Origin: an uncultured Bacteroides sp. | Lineage (GTDB): Bacteria; Bacteroidota; Bacteroidia; Bacteroidales; Bacteroidaceae | DNA length: 26,013 nt | Assembly: GCA_958477465.1 (NCBI GenBank) | Contig: CAUEFX010000065.1 | Span: 1-26,013 of the forward strand | Direction: 5' to 3' | Shown here: positions 18,301 to 25,902 of the stretch, in pieces | Layout: each line of letters opens with the position of its first letter | Numbering within the stretch: position 1 is the stretch's first letter | Made by a program: the position numbers and the translations under genes | Notes under the pieces: model-generated | What the model was told of the DNA's origin: nothing | The model's database searches: none | Seen by the model: the letters and a program-made list of their open reading frames with translations, nothing else

Positions 18301-18461
18301 CTTGTTTCTGTGAAAAGATACGTCTGTATGCCAACGTGAATAACTTATATACATTCTCAAAGTTCAAGGGTTACGATCCGGAAGTCGGATTAAACGGTAT
18401 ATATAGTGGTGGGTATCCCCGCCTTCGTAAATGGACTTTTGGAGTTGACTTTACTTTCTAA
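15363..18461 (+). CDS. SusC/RagA-type TonB-dependent outer membrane transporter
   Basis: 1032 residues. A signal sequence ends GFAQ (residue 30). A carboxypeptidase-regulatory-like Ig domain follows at about 36-112 (TGVVVDESNEPLIGVSIRV, TNIDGEYSIKG). The plug begins LDEVVAIGYGSVKKSDLTGSV and carries TVRIRGASSLNGSNSPLIVVDG and EILKDASASAIYGSRGANGV. A 22-strand barrel fills the rest and ends in Phe (WTFGVDFTF). Near residue 865 a calcium-site-like loop DLDEDGSITEADK is present, common in this family. No STN/anti-sigma extension is seen, so regulation is by the AraC protein rather than trans-envelope signalling. It imports the oligosaccharides captured by the SusD partner encoded 11 bases downstream. 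Confidence 0.96.
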   Translation: MKQGKRAFGFIHPLIVLCLLLSGTLTGFAQSPGSIDVTGVVVDESNEPLIGVSIRVDGTSNGTITNIDGEYSIKGISKNAVLIFTYVGMNPLKESVNGRTKINVRLSSNAQMLDEVVAIGYGSVKKSDLTGSVASVKPEAITTTPTNSVEGLLQGRAAGLSVNNSSQDPGASSTVRIRGASSLNGSNSPLIVVDGFPLGDAGDLKQVNPADIVGIEILKDASASAIYGSRGANGVIMITTKKAKEGKTIVNIRQQTTVSQKSTKLDLWRDPVLMAALSNEGRINGGLDPLYVGKVNSTGIYYPSIEELMTTWDINTRWDELTLRDLPVSNNTTVSVQSSNDKTNFSLSANYYTDQGLFIKDDYKKYGYNLNVEHQLFDNFKIRVMNILSRNVRDNNGGLSYWRNPIFPVYDENGDYYLTNSSDFDHPIAISDHRKQQSKGIDIISSGALDWQIIPQLKLTTQLNYKYGSSISDKYYPKKYTEAGEFSNGQAQIDNWQGQNLVSETFANYSQDFGKHSLSTMAGFSYETYTERSSGLTARNFVNEALGNENMGAGNPEQNSLSNSKLDTKLISYMGRLNYTYNNKYLATVTFRTDGSSKFGKNNKWAYFPSGALSWKAHNEDFISNLGIFDELKFRISYGISGNQGIAAYQTLSRYGTEKYYNNGNWVTTIGPGYVSGWTGQGGINRVWSGIPNPDLKWESTQQFDFGVDMGFFNNRLRIGFDTYIKKTKDLLRQRNLAPSSGYDKMWVNDGNIENRGVELTIDANILNTKDWTLSGTLIMSHNKNKITNLGNTLESGLIEDPMTGMQFEYSGNNYEQYRDYINILAIGQPMNVFYGYRVDGIVQTLDEGIRAGLDGDYAQPGEFKYVDLDEDGSITEADKTIIGDPNPDLTMSLQLNLGWRNWDLGVFFNGEFGKDIFNTKAFGEPSNSPLRWTKDNPTNKYPSLRDGRQSMVSDWWIEDGSFLRIQTLTLGYTFKFKKPCFCEKIRLYANVNNLYTFSKFKGYDPEVGLNGIYSGGYPRLRKWTFGVDFTF

Positions 18462-18472
18462 TAAATAAGAAA

Positions 18473-19984
18473 ATGAAAACTATAAATAAAATTCTCACGC
18501 TTACAGTCGGGATAGCGGCTTCACTATCCTCCTGCAACCTGGACGAAACTCCGTATGGGTTTTATTCAGAAGACAATTTCTATAAAACCGAGGCTGATGC
18601 AGAAGCTGCAGTCAACTATGCCTATGGTTATATGAATTTCCTCGAATATTCACGCTCCATAATCTTTTTGGGTGATATGCCAACGGAAGTTCTGACGACC
18701 AAAAGTGATGCATCGATGGACAACCAGAACCTCAACAACTGGAAAGTTGCAGACTTCAAGACCAACGGAACCCTTGAAAACTTCTTCAAGTATAGTTTCA
18801 TTGGCATCAACCGGGCCAACGCTGTCATAAAAAACATACCCGGATGCAATTTCAATCAGGACTTGAAGAACCAATACTATGGTGAGGCCTATTTTTTACG
18901 AGCCTACAATTACTTCAATCTGGTCCGTAATTTCGGGCTTGTTCCCGTGCATAATTCGATAGTGGAAACCCTTGACCAAACTTCCGCACCACTTGCCTCC
19001 AATCTTGATGAGTTGTATGACCTTATCTTAGGCGACTGTCGTAAAGCCATCGACTTAATGCCGGTTTATGAATCTCCACGAATGGGCCGTGCCGATAAGG
19101 TAGCTGCACAAGCACTTGCCGCAAAGGCATACTTGTATGTGGCCTCAGCCAAAGAACATCAGGTAAAACTTTATCGTGACATGCACCGTGACACAAAGGT
19201 GATGTACGATAGCGCTGCGTATTACGCCAACCAAGTGATCAACGAACAGCAAGTTTACGGCTTTGAACCCAACCTGCTCGATATCTATGATGTTGAGAAA
19301 GCGAACGGACCGGAGCACATTTTTATAATGGCGATGGACCGCAGTGGAACAAGCGAAGGTGAATACTCCAAAATCTCCAAAATGTTCATTCCCTACATTG
19401 ACGGAGCAACTATCTATCTGAAGCAAGGCGATACGGATGAATTTATCCCTTCACACGATGGATGGGGAGAATATCAGACAACATCGGCATTCTATAACTC
19501 TTTTGAAGAGAATGACAAACGTAAAACTCATCTCATTTGCGATAAAGTCTATAACGCCAATGGTGAGATCAGTGCAAAGTATCCTGATAATTTCCAATAT
19601 CCTTTCAGCCGGAAATACATCGATCCGAAATTTTCAGGAGACAAGACCAGCACTCGGCCTTTTCTCATCCGATACTCAGATGTAGCTCTGGTATATGCAG
19701 AAGCTACCGGACCTAACGCACAGTCTTATCAACTGGTCAACTACATTCGCAACCGTGCCGGGTTGGCAAATCTTTCCCCCAATCTGTCTTTGGAACAGTT
19801 CCGGGAGGCTGTATACAAGGAACGCTGTTTCGAACTATCATACGAGGGCGACCACATGTATGATATTCGCAGATGGAACAGAATTGACCAGATACCTGCT
19901 GCCCGCGGCATGTCGGAAGACGATGTGACATTCTATCCGATTCCTCAAGCTGAAATAAACTTAAATGGTAGTCTAAGAAATTGA
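18473..19984 (+). CDS. SusD/RagB-type surface glycan-binding lipoprotein
   Basis: 503 residues, lipoprotein signal with lipobox SLSSC (Cys21). It has the SusD signature: an N-terminal helical segment (YKTEADAEAAVNYAYGYM), TPR-like helices including YFLRAYNYFNLVRNFGLVPV and ADKVAAQALAAKAYLYVAS, and the C-terminal RYSDVALVYAEA, YIRNRAG and ERCFELSYEGDHMYDIRRW. It forms the lid over the SusC barrel and binds the incoming glycan. Its stop is 8 bases before the next gene's ATG. Confidence 0.96.
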   Translation: MKTINKILTLTVGIAASLSSCNLDETPYGFYSEDNFYKTEADAEAAVNYAYGYMNFLEYSRSIIFLGDMPTEVLTTKSDASMDNQNLNNWKVADFKTNGTLENFFKYSFIGINRANAVIKNIPGCNFNQDLKNQYYGEAYFLRAYNYFNLVRNFGLVPVHNSIVETLDQTSAPLASNLDELYDLILGDCRKAIDLMPVYESPRMGRADKVAAQALAAKAYLYVASAKEHQVKLYRDMHRDTKVMYDSAAYYANQVINEQQVYGFEPNLLDIYDVEKANGPEHIFIMAMDRSGTSEGEYSKISKMFIPYIDGATIYLKQGDTDEFIPSHDGWGEYQTTSAFYNSFEENDKRKTHLICDKVYNANGEISAKYPDNFQYPFSRKYIDPKFSGDKTSTRPFLIRYSDVALVYAEATGPNAQSYQLVNYIRNRAGLANLSPNLSLEQFREAVYKERCFELSYEGDHMYDIRRWNRIDQIPAARGMSEDDVTFYPIPQAEINLNGSLRN

Positions 19985-19992
19985 TAACAACA

Positions 19993-20952
19993 ATGAAAAC
20001 GATCTATAAATTATTCGTTCTGGCTTGCTTTACAGCAGGTCTTCAATCCTGCCAAAAGGACTTGCAGGATGAAATAAACGACGGTAAGTGGAATCATGAA
20101 CGTCAGATTCTCGATATTAAATTAGAGAACCAAATAGGTGTCGCTGAAATTGAAGTTGAAGATGCAACGAACGGTACCATCGAACTTTCGATAAATGTCA
20201 ATGCCGTGCCTGATCTTTCAAACATCAAAATCACCAATCTGCAACTTTCGTATCAAGCCACCTCATCGGTTGCTGTCGGTGATGCCCTGAACTTCGAAAA
20301 CCCTGAAAGAACCGCAAAACTGTCTGTATTCTCAACTACCGGTGAGTATCGCGATTATACCATACACGTTTCGGAATTCACCGAATCAGTCGAAGGTACA
20401 TGGGCCATCCAGTCTTTGATGATATACGGAGGTACAGGCCCTGAATACGGAGGTGGTGCTGTAATGGCGCTTACCGACAAACCGTGGTGTTGGAAAGAAA
20501 ACGAAGGCCCTGCTTGTGAATACGACAACACATTGACATTCACCATGACAGGAGTATCGGAAGAGGGTAACACCAACGGAGTATGCATCAATAACGCCGG
20601 TGCCGATGGTAAGTACGCTGACTTCACCTATATCGGAAACAATCCCGAAAATCCCAATCAGACGGTGGATTTGGCTCATTTCTATCGCCAGATCCCTGCC
20701 GGTGAAAGCAAATGGGAAAGAAACTATGCGGAAAACACAATCACCTTTACCGATAAGGATGGTCGTGTGACTGTCGGACGTTTTGAAAGTGCCGGAACGG
20801 AAGATCTTGGTTATGGTCATTCATTCACTATCTCTGACAATGCCTTTACATTCACTCTTAACGGCACAGATGACTGGACAAATATTTATCAGGATTACGA
20901 TAAGTTTGTCAAGAAGCCACGTAAGTACTGGATTTCAGTGAAAAAGAAGTAA
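19993..20952 (+). CDS. SusE-position surface glycan-binding lipoprotein (putative)
   Basis: 319 residues from ATG at 19993; a TTG at 19981 overlapping the susD stop is less likely. Lipobox LQSC (Cys20). Residues about 40-125 form an Ig-like module (LDIKLENQIGVAEIEVED, NITNLQLSY, TGEYRDYTIHVSEF) resembling DUF5018-type domains of surface glycan-binding proteins. Residues about 130-319 form a beta-rich domain with several Trp and Tyr residues (WCWKENEG, FYRQIPAGESKWERNY, TDDWTNIYQDYDKF) that could contact sugar. Position directly after SusD is the usual place for a surface glycan-binding protein, so I infer that role. I do not recognise the C-terminal domain. Confidence 0.75.
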   Translation: MKTIYKLFVLACFTAGLQSCQKDLQDEINDGKWNHERQILDIKLENQIGVAEIEVEDATNGTIELSINVNAVPDLSNIKITNLQLSYQATSSVAVGDALNFENPERTAKLSVFSTTGEYRDYTIHVSEFTESVEGTWAIQSLMIYGGTGPEYGGGAVMALTDKPWCWKENEGPACEYDNTLTFTMTGVSEEGNTNGVCINNAGADGKYADFTYIGNNPENPNQTVDLAHFYRQIPAGESKWERNYAENTITFTDKDGRVTVGRFESAGTEDLGYGHSFTISDNAFTFTLNGTDDWTNIYQDYDKFVKKPRKYWISVKKK

Positions 20953-20967
20953 GGCGTATTGGCCTTA
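20950..20967 (+). other. Small intercistronic hairpin between the SusE-position gene and the hydrolase genes
   Basis: TAAGGC pairs with GCCTTA over a 6-base loop, overlapping the stop codon. With no T tract, it is more likely a processing or stabilising element that sets different levels of surface-protein and enzyme messages than a terminator. Confidence 0.3.
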
Positions 20968-21009
20968 AAGTTATAGATTAAGATAAATTATCCAAACAAT
21001 ATTAATACT

Positions 21010-22482
21010 GTGAATAAGGTTAAGATTGTTTTCAGGCTATTGATGACATTGATCGGTTGCGGATTTTCTACATCCGCAACCAGTCAGGTCATTGTTTCTC
21101 TCGACAGTACAACAGTAATCAGCCGAGGGTATGTGGGAAACGGTGTGCAATGGGATCCCTACTGTCTGGATTACGGACACGGCCGTTTTGATATTTCGGA
21201 CGAAGACATGGCTAAAATATATAATCGCCTTGATTTCATGAAGCCGGGATTGGTCAGAATGATGATTAATGCGTCTTCGCTTACCGACAAGAATGGCAAT
21301 CCGGATTTCGACCGTTACTATGACAGTGTAAAGCCTCTTCTCAAATATTGCCGGACACGTGGCGTCAACGTAGTTTTCGGTGATTGGGGTGGTTCTCTTA
21401 TCAACTGGAAGGATAAGCAAATCAACCCAAAAAACATTTCAAATGTGGTCGCATTTGTCCGCTATCTGCTCGATGAGAAGAAAATGGATTGCATACGTTA
21501 TTTCAATTTTGTAAATGAGCCTAACGGTTACTGGTCTGCGGCAAACGGAGATTTTACCTTGTGGCAAGATGGCATGAAGATTATTCATGCTGAAATGAAG
21601 AAACAAGGCATCGCGTCACGCATTTCCCTGATCGGTCCGGATGCGGCTATCTGGACTAAAGACGAAACTTGGTGGATAGAACGCTCTGCATCGGAAATCG
21701 GTAATATGATTGGTCTTTACGACATACATATATATCCATCAAAGTTTACTGTAAACACAAATCAATACTATGACATCATCAAGGCCTATCGTGATTGTGT
21801 ACCTGCCGGACATAAGATTATCATGGGCGAAATAGGATTGAAATATGTTGCTCCGGAAGACAAAGCACTCAACGAACTGAATATAGCACGAGCAAAAGCT
21901 ACAGAGCACGCCTCTATTGAGGATTCACAAATGTCTGTATATGACTTTTCTTATGGCATAGATATGGCAGACGCTCTCATCCAGACTCTTCATGCCGGTT
22001 ATTCCGGCACTGTGGCTTGGATGCTCGACGATGCCATGCACAACAATGAAGCTCCCGATAAATTGAAAATATGGGGCTTTTGGAATATTTTTGGTGATGA
22101 GTTTTTTGGTGCCGAACAGGAAAAAGTTCGTCCTTGGTTTTATGCTTGGTCAATGCTTTGTAGCGCGATTCCTCAAGATTGCGAAATTTTAACAGCAAAA
22201 TCCGACACACCCCAGGCAATAAAAAGCGCTCTCGCCCGTAAAAATGGAAAATATTCTCTCATACTGCTTAATATCACAGATGCAAACCTTAGAGTCACCA
22301 TCGGTGGAACACCGCTTCCAAAGCTACCCGGCAGCAAGCTTTCCGTATATAGTGAACAGGCATTGTGCAATCTCAAAGAGGAACTGTCCGTTCCCGGAGA
22401 AAAAACAGTTGAGACTCCCAATACCGGCGACATAATTGATGTCCCGGCCAAGTCATTAGTAATTATCAGTAATATGTTCTAA
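21010..22482 (+). CDS. Clan GH-A glycoside hydrolase, family not assigned (first of two paralogs)
   Basis: 490 residues from a GTG start; an ATG at 21043 is in frame and would shorten the signal. LIGC at residues 14-17 fits a lipobox, so a lipoprotein is possible; otherwise Sec cleavage near residue 26. A TIM barrel covers about 40-385: RMMIN on an early strand, acid/base Glu170 in FVNEP, His240-x-Tyr242 in DIHIYP, nucleophile Glu274 in IMGEIG, and AWMLDDAMH on the last strand. These are the retaining clan GH-A positions (as in GH5, GH30, GH39). A C-terminal beta-sandwich of about 90 residues follows. The motif YVGNGVQWDPY near residue 41 is shared with the next protein. The context favours a beta-mannoside substrate (inference). 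Confidence 0.8.
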   Translation: MNKVKIVFRLLMTLIGCGFSTSATSQVIVSLDSTTVISRGYVGNGVQWDPYCLDYGHGRFDISDEDMAKIYNRLDFMKPGLVRMMINASSLTDKNGNPDFDRYYDSVKPLLKYCRTRGVNVVFGDWGGSLINWKDKQINPKNISNVVAFVRYLLDEKKMDCIRYFNFVNEPNGYWSAANGDFTLWQDGMKIIHAEMKKQGIASRISLIGPDAAIWTKDETWWIERSASEIGNMIGLYDIHIYPSKFTVNTNQYYDIIKAYRDCVPAGHKIIMGEIGLKYVAPEDKALNELNIARAKATEHASIEDSQMSVYDFSYGIDMADALIQTLHAGYSGTVAWMLDDAMHNNEAPDKLKIWGFWNIFGDEFFGAEQEKVRPWFYAWSMLCSAIPQDCEILTAKSDTPQAIKSALARKNGKYSLILLNITDANLRVTIGGTPLPKLPGSKLSVYSEQALCNLKEELSVPGEKTVETPNTGDIIDVPAKSLVIISNMF

Positions 22483-22485
22483 AAT

Positions 22486-23967
22486 ATGAAATTGCCAACA
22501 TCAATACTTTCGGGAATATGCTTCATTATGATGCTAACATCCTGCTCCAATTCCAATACATTGAATTTTACTGTAACCGATGAGGTGATAAATTCATCAT
22601 ACATCGGCAATGGTGTAGAATGGGATCCATACGATGAAGCCCCCAATTGGGGAGCTCCTATTTCAGAAGAAGACTGGACAAAGTTGTTTAATCGCCTTGA
22701 CCACATGCGTCCCCAATATGTCCGTTGTATGATAAACAGTCCTTTTCGTTATTACGATGCAAAGACCGGAAAATATGACAAAGAATCCAACTTGGAATCT
22801 ATCAGCAGGCTTCTGCAGTATTGTACGGACAATGACATTACGGTAGTGTACGGAGAATATAATCCTCCGACTTGGGATATGAAAGATGATCCTAAATGGG
22901 TGGATATGTCGGTGGACTATCTCAATATGCTGGTAAACGAGAAAGGATTTTCGTGTATCAAGTATTTTGTGATTTTCAACGAACCCGATGGTGATTGGGC
23001 TTCAACAAATGGAGATTTCAATCTCTGGCGTTCTATGGCTGAAAAATTCCATCAAAGAATGTCACAATATCCCGACCTGTTGAATAAAGTACAACTCACC
23101 GGTCCGGATGTCGTGGCAGACTACCACAACCACAATTCAGAACTGAACACAGCAGGATGGCTGGTGGAAACGGTCAAGCATACCGACTCGATTATCGGGT
23201 TATATGATATCCATGCCTATCCCGGTCAGGCAGAAGTCCGTTCAGGGAAATATGCGGAGTTGCTATCGGAATACCAATCCTATATCCCCAAGAACAAGAA
23301 GATTGTACTTGGCGAAGCCGGATATAAATATTGGCGTGAAGCAGACTCCTTGCTGATGGCTGAATATAACAGACGTGTGGAAAATCATCCCTTTACGAAA
23401 GGAAGTGACTGCAACATGTTGGTTTACGATTATTTTTATGGCATTGACATGGCTATTCTTGCAACCGAAGTCATGAACAACGGCTTTTCCGGAGTTGCAG
23501 CATGGATGCTTGACGATGCCATGCACTCGCAAAATGATTCCGGCAAACCTGAAGACATAAAACTTTGGGGAATGTGGAATATTTTAGGCAGTGAGGTTTT
23601 CAACGATTCTACCCAGGAAGACATCCGCCCTTGGTTCTATTCATGGACACTGATGTGCCGGTTCTTCCCAAGTGGATGCGACATTATAAAAATCAACCAT
23701 CCGGATGACAAGGATATTTTCACATGTGCCGCCAAATACAATGATAAATATACGATAGCGGTAATTAATAAAGGCGAAAACTATAAAAATATTTCTGTCA
23801 GACTTCCAGTCAATTCAAACAAGGTGTCCATCTATCGGTATGAAGACGAGAATCTGAAGTTGGACGAGAATGGATTTTTGATACCGGAAAATAATGGAAT
23901 CACTGATACGCCGGTCTTGACAACATTATCGCCTCTCTCAATGGTTCTACTCACACAATTAAATTAA
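22486..23967 (+). CDS. Clan GH-A glycoside hydrolase lipoprotein, family not assigned (second paralog)
   Basis: 493 residues, lipobox LTSC (Cys20). It aligns over its whole length with the upstream protein at an estimated 40% identity: YIGNGVEWDPY (39-49), acid/base Glu166 in FNEPDG, GDFNLW, DIHAYP with His243 and Tyr245, nucleophile Glu277 in VLGEAG, YGIDMA, AWMLDDAMH, and RPWFYSW. The C-terminal beta-sandwich is also shared. The gene starts 3 bases after the upstream stop, so it arose by tandem duplication and is cotranscribed. Divergence around the barrel loops (VYGEYNPPTW here against VFGDWGGSL in the first) suggests different specificities. It may be a beta-mannosidase, a mannanase, or act on a side chain. 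Confidence 0.8.
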   Translation: MKLPTSILSGICFIMMLTSCSNSNTLNFTVTDEVINSSYIGNGVEWDPYDEAPNWGAPISEEDWTKLFNRLDHMRPQYVRCMINSPFRYYDAKTGKYDKESNLESISRLLQYCTDNDITVVYGEYNPPTWDMKDDPKWVDMSVDYLNMLVNEKGFSCIKYFVIFNEPDGDWASTNGDFNLWRSMAEKFHQRMSQYPDLLNKVQLTGPDVVADYHNHNSELNTAGWLVETVKHTDSIIGLYDIHAYPGQAEVRSGKYAELLSEYQSYIPKNKKIVLGEAGYKYWREADSLLMAEYNRRVENHPFTKGSDCNMLVYDYFYGIDMAILATEVMNNGFSGVAAWMLDDAMHSQNDSGKPEDIKLWGMWNILGSEVFNDSTQEDIRPWFYSWTLMCRFFPSGCDIIKINHPDDKDIFTCAAKYNDKYTIAVINKGENYKNISVRLPVNSNKVSIYRYEDENLKLDENGFLIPENNGITDTPVLTTLSPLSMVLLTQLN

Positions 23968-23973
23968 AATATC

Positions 23974-25161
23974 ATGAAAATAAGAGCACTGTTAAACTTA
24001 TGCCTTATAGGCTTTATGGCTAATGGCATCATAGCATGTTCGGACGACGACATGCCCTCAACAGAAAATGAACCCAACGGATCGGAAAAAGTCACCCTCT
24101 CCATTGTTGACAAACAGGCTACAGCGGAGACGAAAGCTCTCTACTCAAACCTGTGGGCTATCGGACAGAAAGGTTTCATGTTCGGTCACCATGACGATCT
24201 GATGTATGGCCGGAAATGGTACAACGAGCCGGGCCGCTCTGATACCAAAGATGTCTGTGGCGATTATCCCGGTGTATATAGTCTTGATTTCGCGGAACTG
24301 ATGGACGAACGTCACACAGATGTCGAATCCACAAACATCCGTCGCCGATGCATTCTTGAAGCGTATCACCGTGGAGAAGTCATCATCGCCTGTGCGCATC
24401 TGAATAACCCACTGACCGGTGGTGATGCATGGGACCACACCTGTCAGGATGTGGCAAAAGAAATTCTGACTGACGGCAGTGCCACCCAACAGAAATTTAC
24501 CTCTTGGCTTGACCGCCTTGCCGGATTTGTTTTGAATTTGAAGGATGACTCCGGCAATCAGATTCCGATTATCTTCCGCCCATTCCACGAACATACCCAA
24601 AACTGGTCTTGGTGGGGAACCTCCTGCACTACAGAAGATGAGTTTGTCGCCCTATGGAGATTTACTGTAAATTATCTGAGAGATGTAAAGGGAGTACATC
24701 AGTTTATTTATGCAATTGCCCCCCAAATGGACAATCAGAAAAAGGAAGAAGATTTCCTTTTCCGTTGGCCCGGAGACGATTACGTCGATTTTATCGGAAT
24801 GGATTGTTACCAAGGTCTCAGTCCGACCGTATTTGCCGCCAACATAAAAACGATCTGTAAAGTATCAAAGGACAAACTCAAACCTTGCGGTGTTACCGAA
24901 ACCGGTGTTGAAGGATTTACTGATGCTGATTATTGGACAAAACAAATTCTAATACCCGCCACCGGACGTAGTCTAAGCATGATAGTGACATGGAGAAATA
25001 AATTTGTCGGTGCCGATGAAAGCGACAATCATTATTTCTCAGTATGGAAAGGCCATCCCTCGGAGAAAGACTTTTTGAAATTCTACAAAAGCGATCTCAC
25101 ATTCTTCAGCAAGGATTTACCTGATATGTACTCATTAGCTGAGGGGGTGAGCGTTCAATAA
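23974..25161 (+). CDS. GH26 endo-beta-mannanase lipoprotein
   Basis: 395 residues with lipobox IIAC (Cys22) followed by Asp-rich SDDD. The acidic residues after the cysteine fit the surface-export signal of Bacteroides lipoproteins. GH26 motifs are clear: FMFGHHDDLMYG (68-79), ACAHLNNPLTGG with the conserved His, FRPFHEHTQNWSWWG with acid/base Glu206, MDCYQG, and nucleophile Glu309 in VTETGVEG. GH26 is mainly endo-beta-1,4-mannanase or mannobiohydrolase, and a surface lipoprotein form would start polymer degradation. No carbohydrate-binding module is attached. It starts 6 bases after the previous gene and is the last gene of the operon. Confidence 0.93.
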   Translation: MKIRALLNLCLIGFMANGIIACSDDDMPSTENEPNGSEKVTLSIVDKQATAETKALYSNLWAIGQKGFMFGHHDDLMYGRKWYNEPGRSDTKDVCGDYPGVYSLDFAELMDERHTDVESTNIRRRCILEAYHRGEVIIACAHLNNPLTGGDAWDHTCQDVAKEILTDGSATQQKFTSWLDRLAGFVLNLKDDSGNQIPIIFRPFHEHTQNWSWWGTSCTTEDEFVALWRFTVNYLRDVKGVHQFIYAIAPQMDNQKKEEDFLFRWPGDDYVDFIGMDCYQGLSPTVFAANIKTICKVSKDKLKPCGVTETGVEGFTDADYWTKQILIPATGRSLSMIVTWRNKFVGADESDNHYFSVWKGHPSEKDFLKFYKSDLTFFSKDLPDMYSLAEGVSVQ

Positions 25162-25217
25162 TAGTCTGCTGGCATCTATATTTGGTACTAATATACATAT
25201 CTATACAGGAAAATCTT

Positions 25218-25260
25218 GGAAAGGCAGGAGTCGGAAAATTTTCGTTCCAGCCTTTCTATT
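25218..25260 (+). terminator. Terminator of the PUL operon
   Basis: GGAAAGGC pairs with GCCTTTCT (8 pairs including one G-U), with an inner GAAAATTTTC self-complementary segment, 56 bases after the GH26 stop. The downstream T run is weak. Confidence 0.5.
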
Positions 25261-25310
25261 AGAGTAAAAGGAATATTTTACGACTTTACAATCATACCAT
25301 TTCCATTTAT

Positions 25311-25349
25311 AGAGTGCTTTACAAAATGAAAGAGTGTTTTTACAAAATG
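25311..25349 (+). repeat. Two copies of an 18-19 base direct repeat
   Basis: AGAGTGCTTTACAAAATG at 25311-25328 is followed after two bases by AGAGTGTTTTTACAAAATG at 25331-25349, differing by one substitution and one inserted T. Confidence 0.5.
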
Positions 25350-25617
25350 TCAATATGACATTTTTGTTTGTTCAGAATCCCTTTATTAAAGCAAAAGATA
25401 AGGCTGACACTAAAAACCTCCTGCATTTTCATATTAAGCATTCCAAAAAGGCACAAATACAGGTAATTGACTATTATAAAGATTATCATTTTCGTATTTT
25501 CCCTGCAATTTATCTTTCAAATAGGTATATATTATTTCTTTATTACACTTCAAAACAGTCTGAAATTCATTGACTGTTAGCGTAAAAAGTGGTCTCGGTA
25601 AGGTAGAAAGTGTTTTC

Positions 25618-25701
25618 CCCGTAGAGACTCTTATGGTTTCTCGTAGAGGAACGAGTCGTTCCTCTACGAGGAACTGAGCGTTTCTCCCGGAGAAACACGG
25701 G
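25618..25701. ncRNA. Structured hairpin cluster, possible three-way junction RNA
   Basis: A perfect 14-bp stem with a 3-base loop (CTCGTAGAGGAACG with CGTTCCTCTACGAG, 25640-25670) is followed by a 7-bp hairpin (GTTTCTC with GAGAAAC, 25680-25696). CCCGT at 25618-25622 pairs with ACGGG at 25697-25701 and encloses both. GTAGAG at 25621-25626 could instead pair with CTCTAC of the first stem, so two folds are possible. It may be a small RNA, a leader or terminator of the leftward gene at the right edge, or a mobile repeat. The type call is provisional. Confidence 0.3.
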
Positions 25702-25760
25702 TGAATTTGTCGGGAAAAAGTGCATATTCATCCTCTTTTTCATAGAAATATGCAGAAAAG

Positions 25761-25794
25761 AGTGCATATTATCCATTATTTTATGCACTTTTTT
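25761..25794 (+). terminator. Terminator-like hairpin with T tract
   Basis: AGTGCATA pairs with TATGCACT around a 13-base AT-rich loop and is followed by six T residues. A related GTGCATATT word also occurs about 45 bases upstream. No plus-strand gene lies immediately before it. Confidence 0.35.
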
Positions 25795-25902
25795 CTCTAT
25801 TTGCTGTTTTTGGAACGAAGCGCGTGTTAGTAAAAATTGCAATATAAAAGAATTATATCACACAATTCGCACTTTATGTGACATTTACCCACATTCAAAT
25901 CC

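Noticed and set aside
15363..19984. Levan, starch or host-glycan target for the SusCD pair
   Set aside because: SusCD sequence alone does not tell substrate; the GH26, GH130 and GH2 genes all point to beta-mannosides, with mannosyl-GlcNAc left only as an alternative for GH130.
25334..25573. 79-codon plus-strand open frame
   Set aside because: Lys/Tyr/Phe-rich composition typical of AT-rich non-coding DNA, no promoter or family similarity.
25567..25842. 91-codon minus-strand open frame
   Set aside because: It runs through perfect hairpins, and the translated sequence shows the repeat rather than protein-like features.
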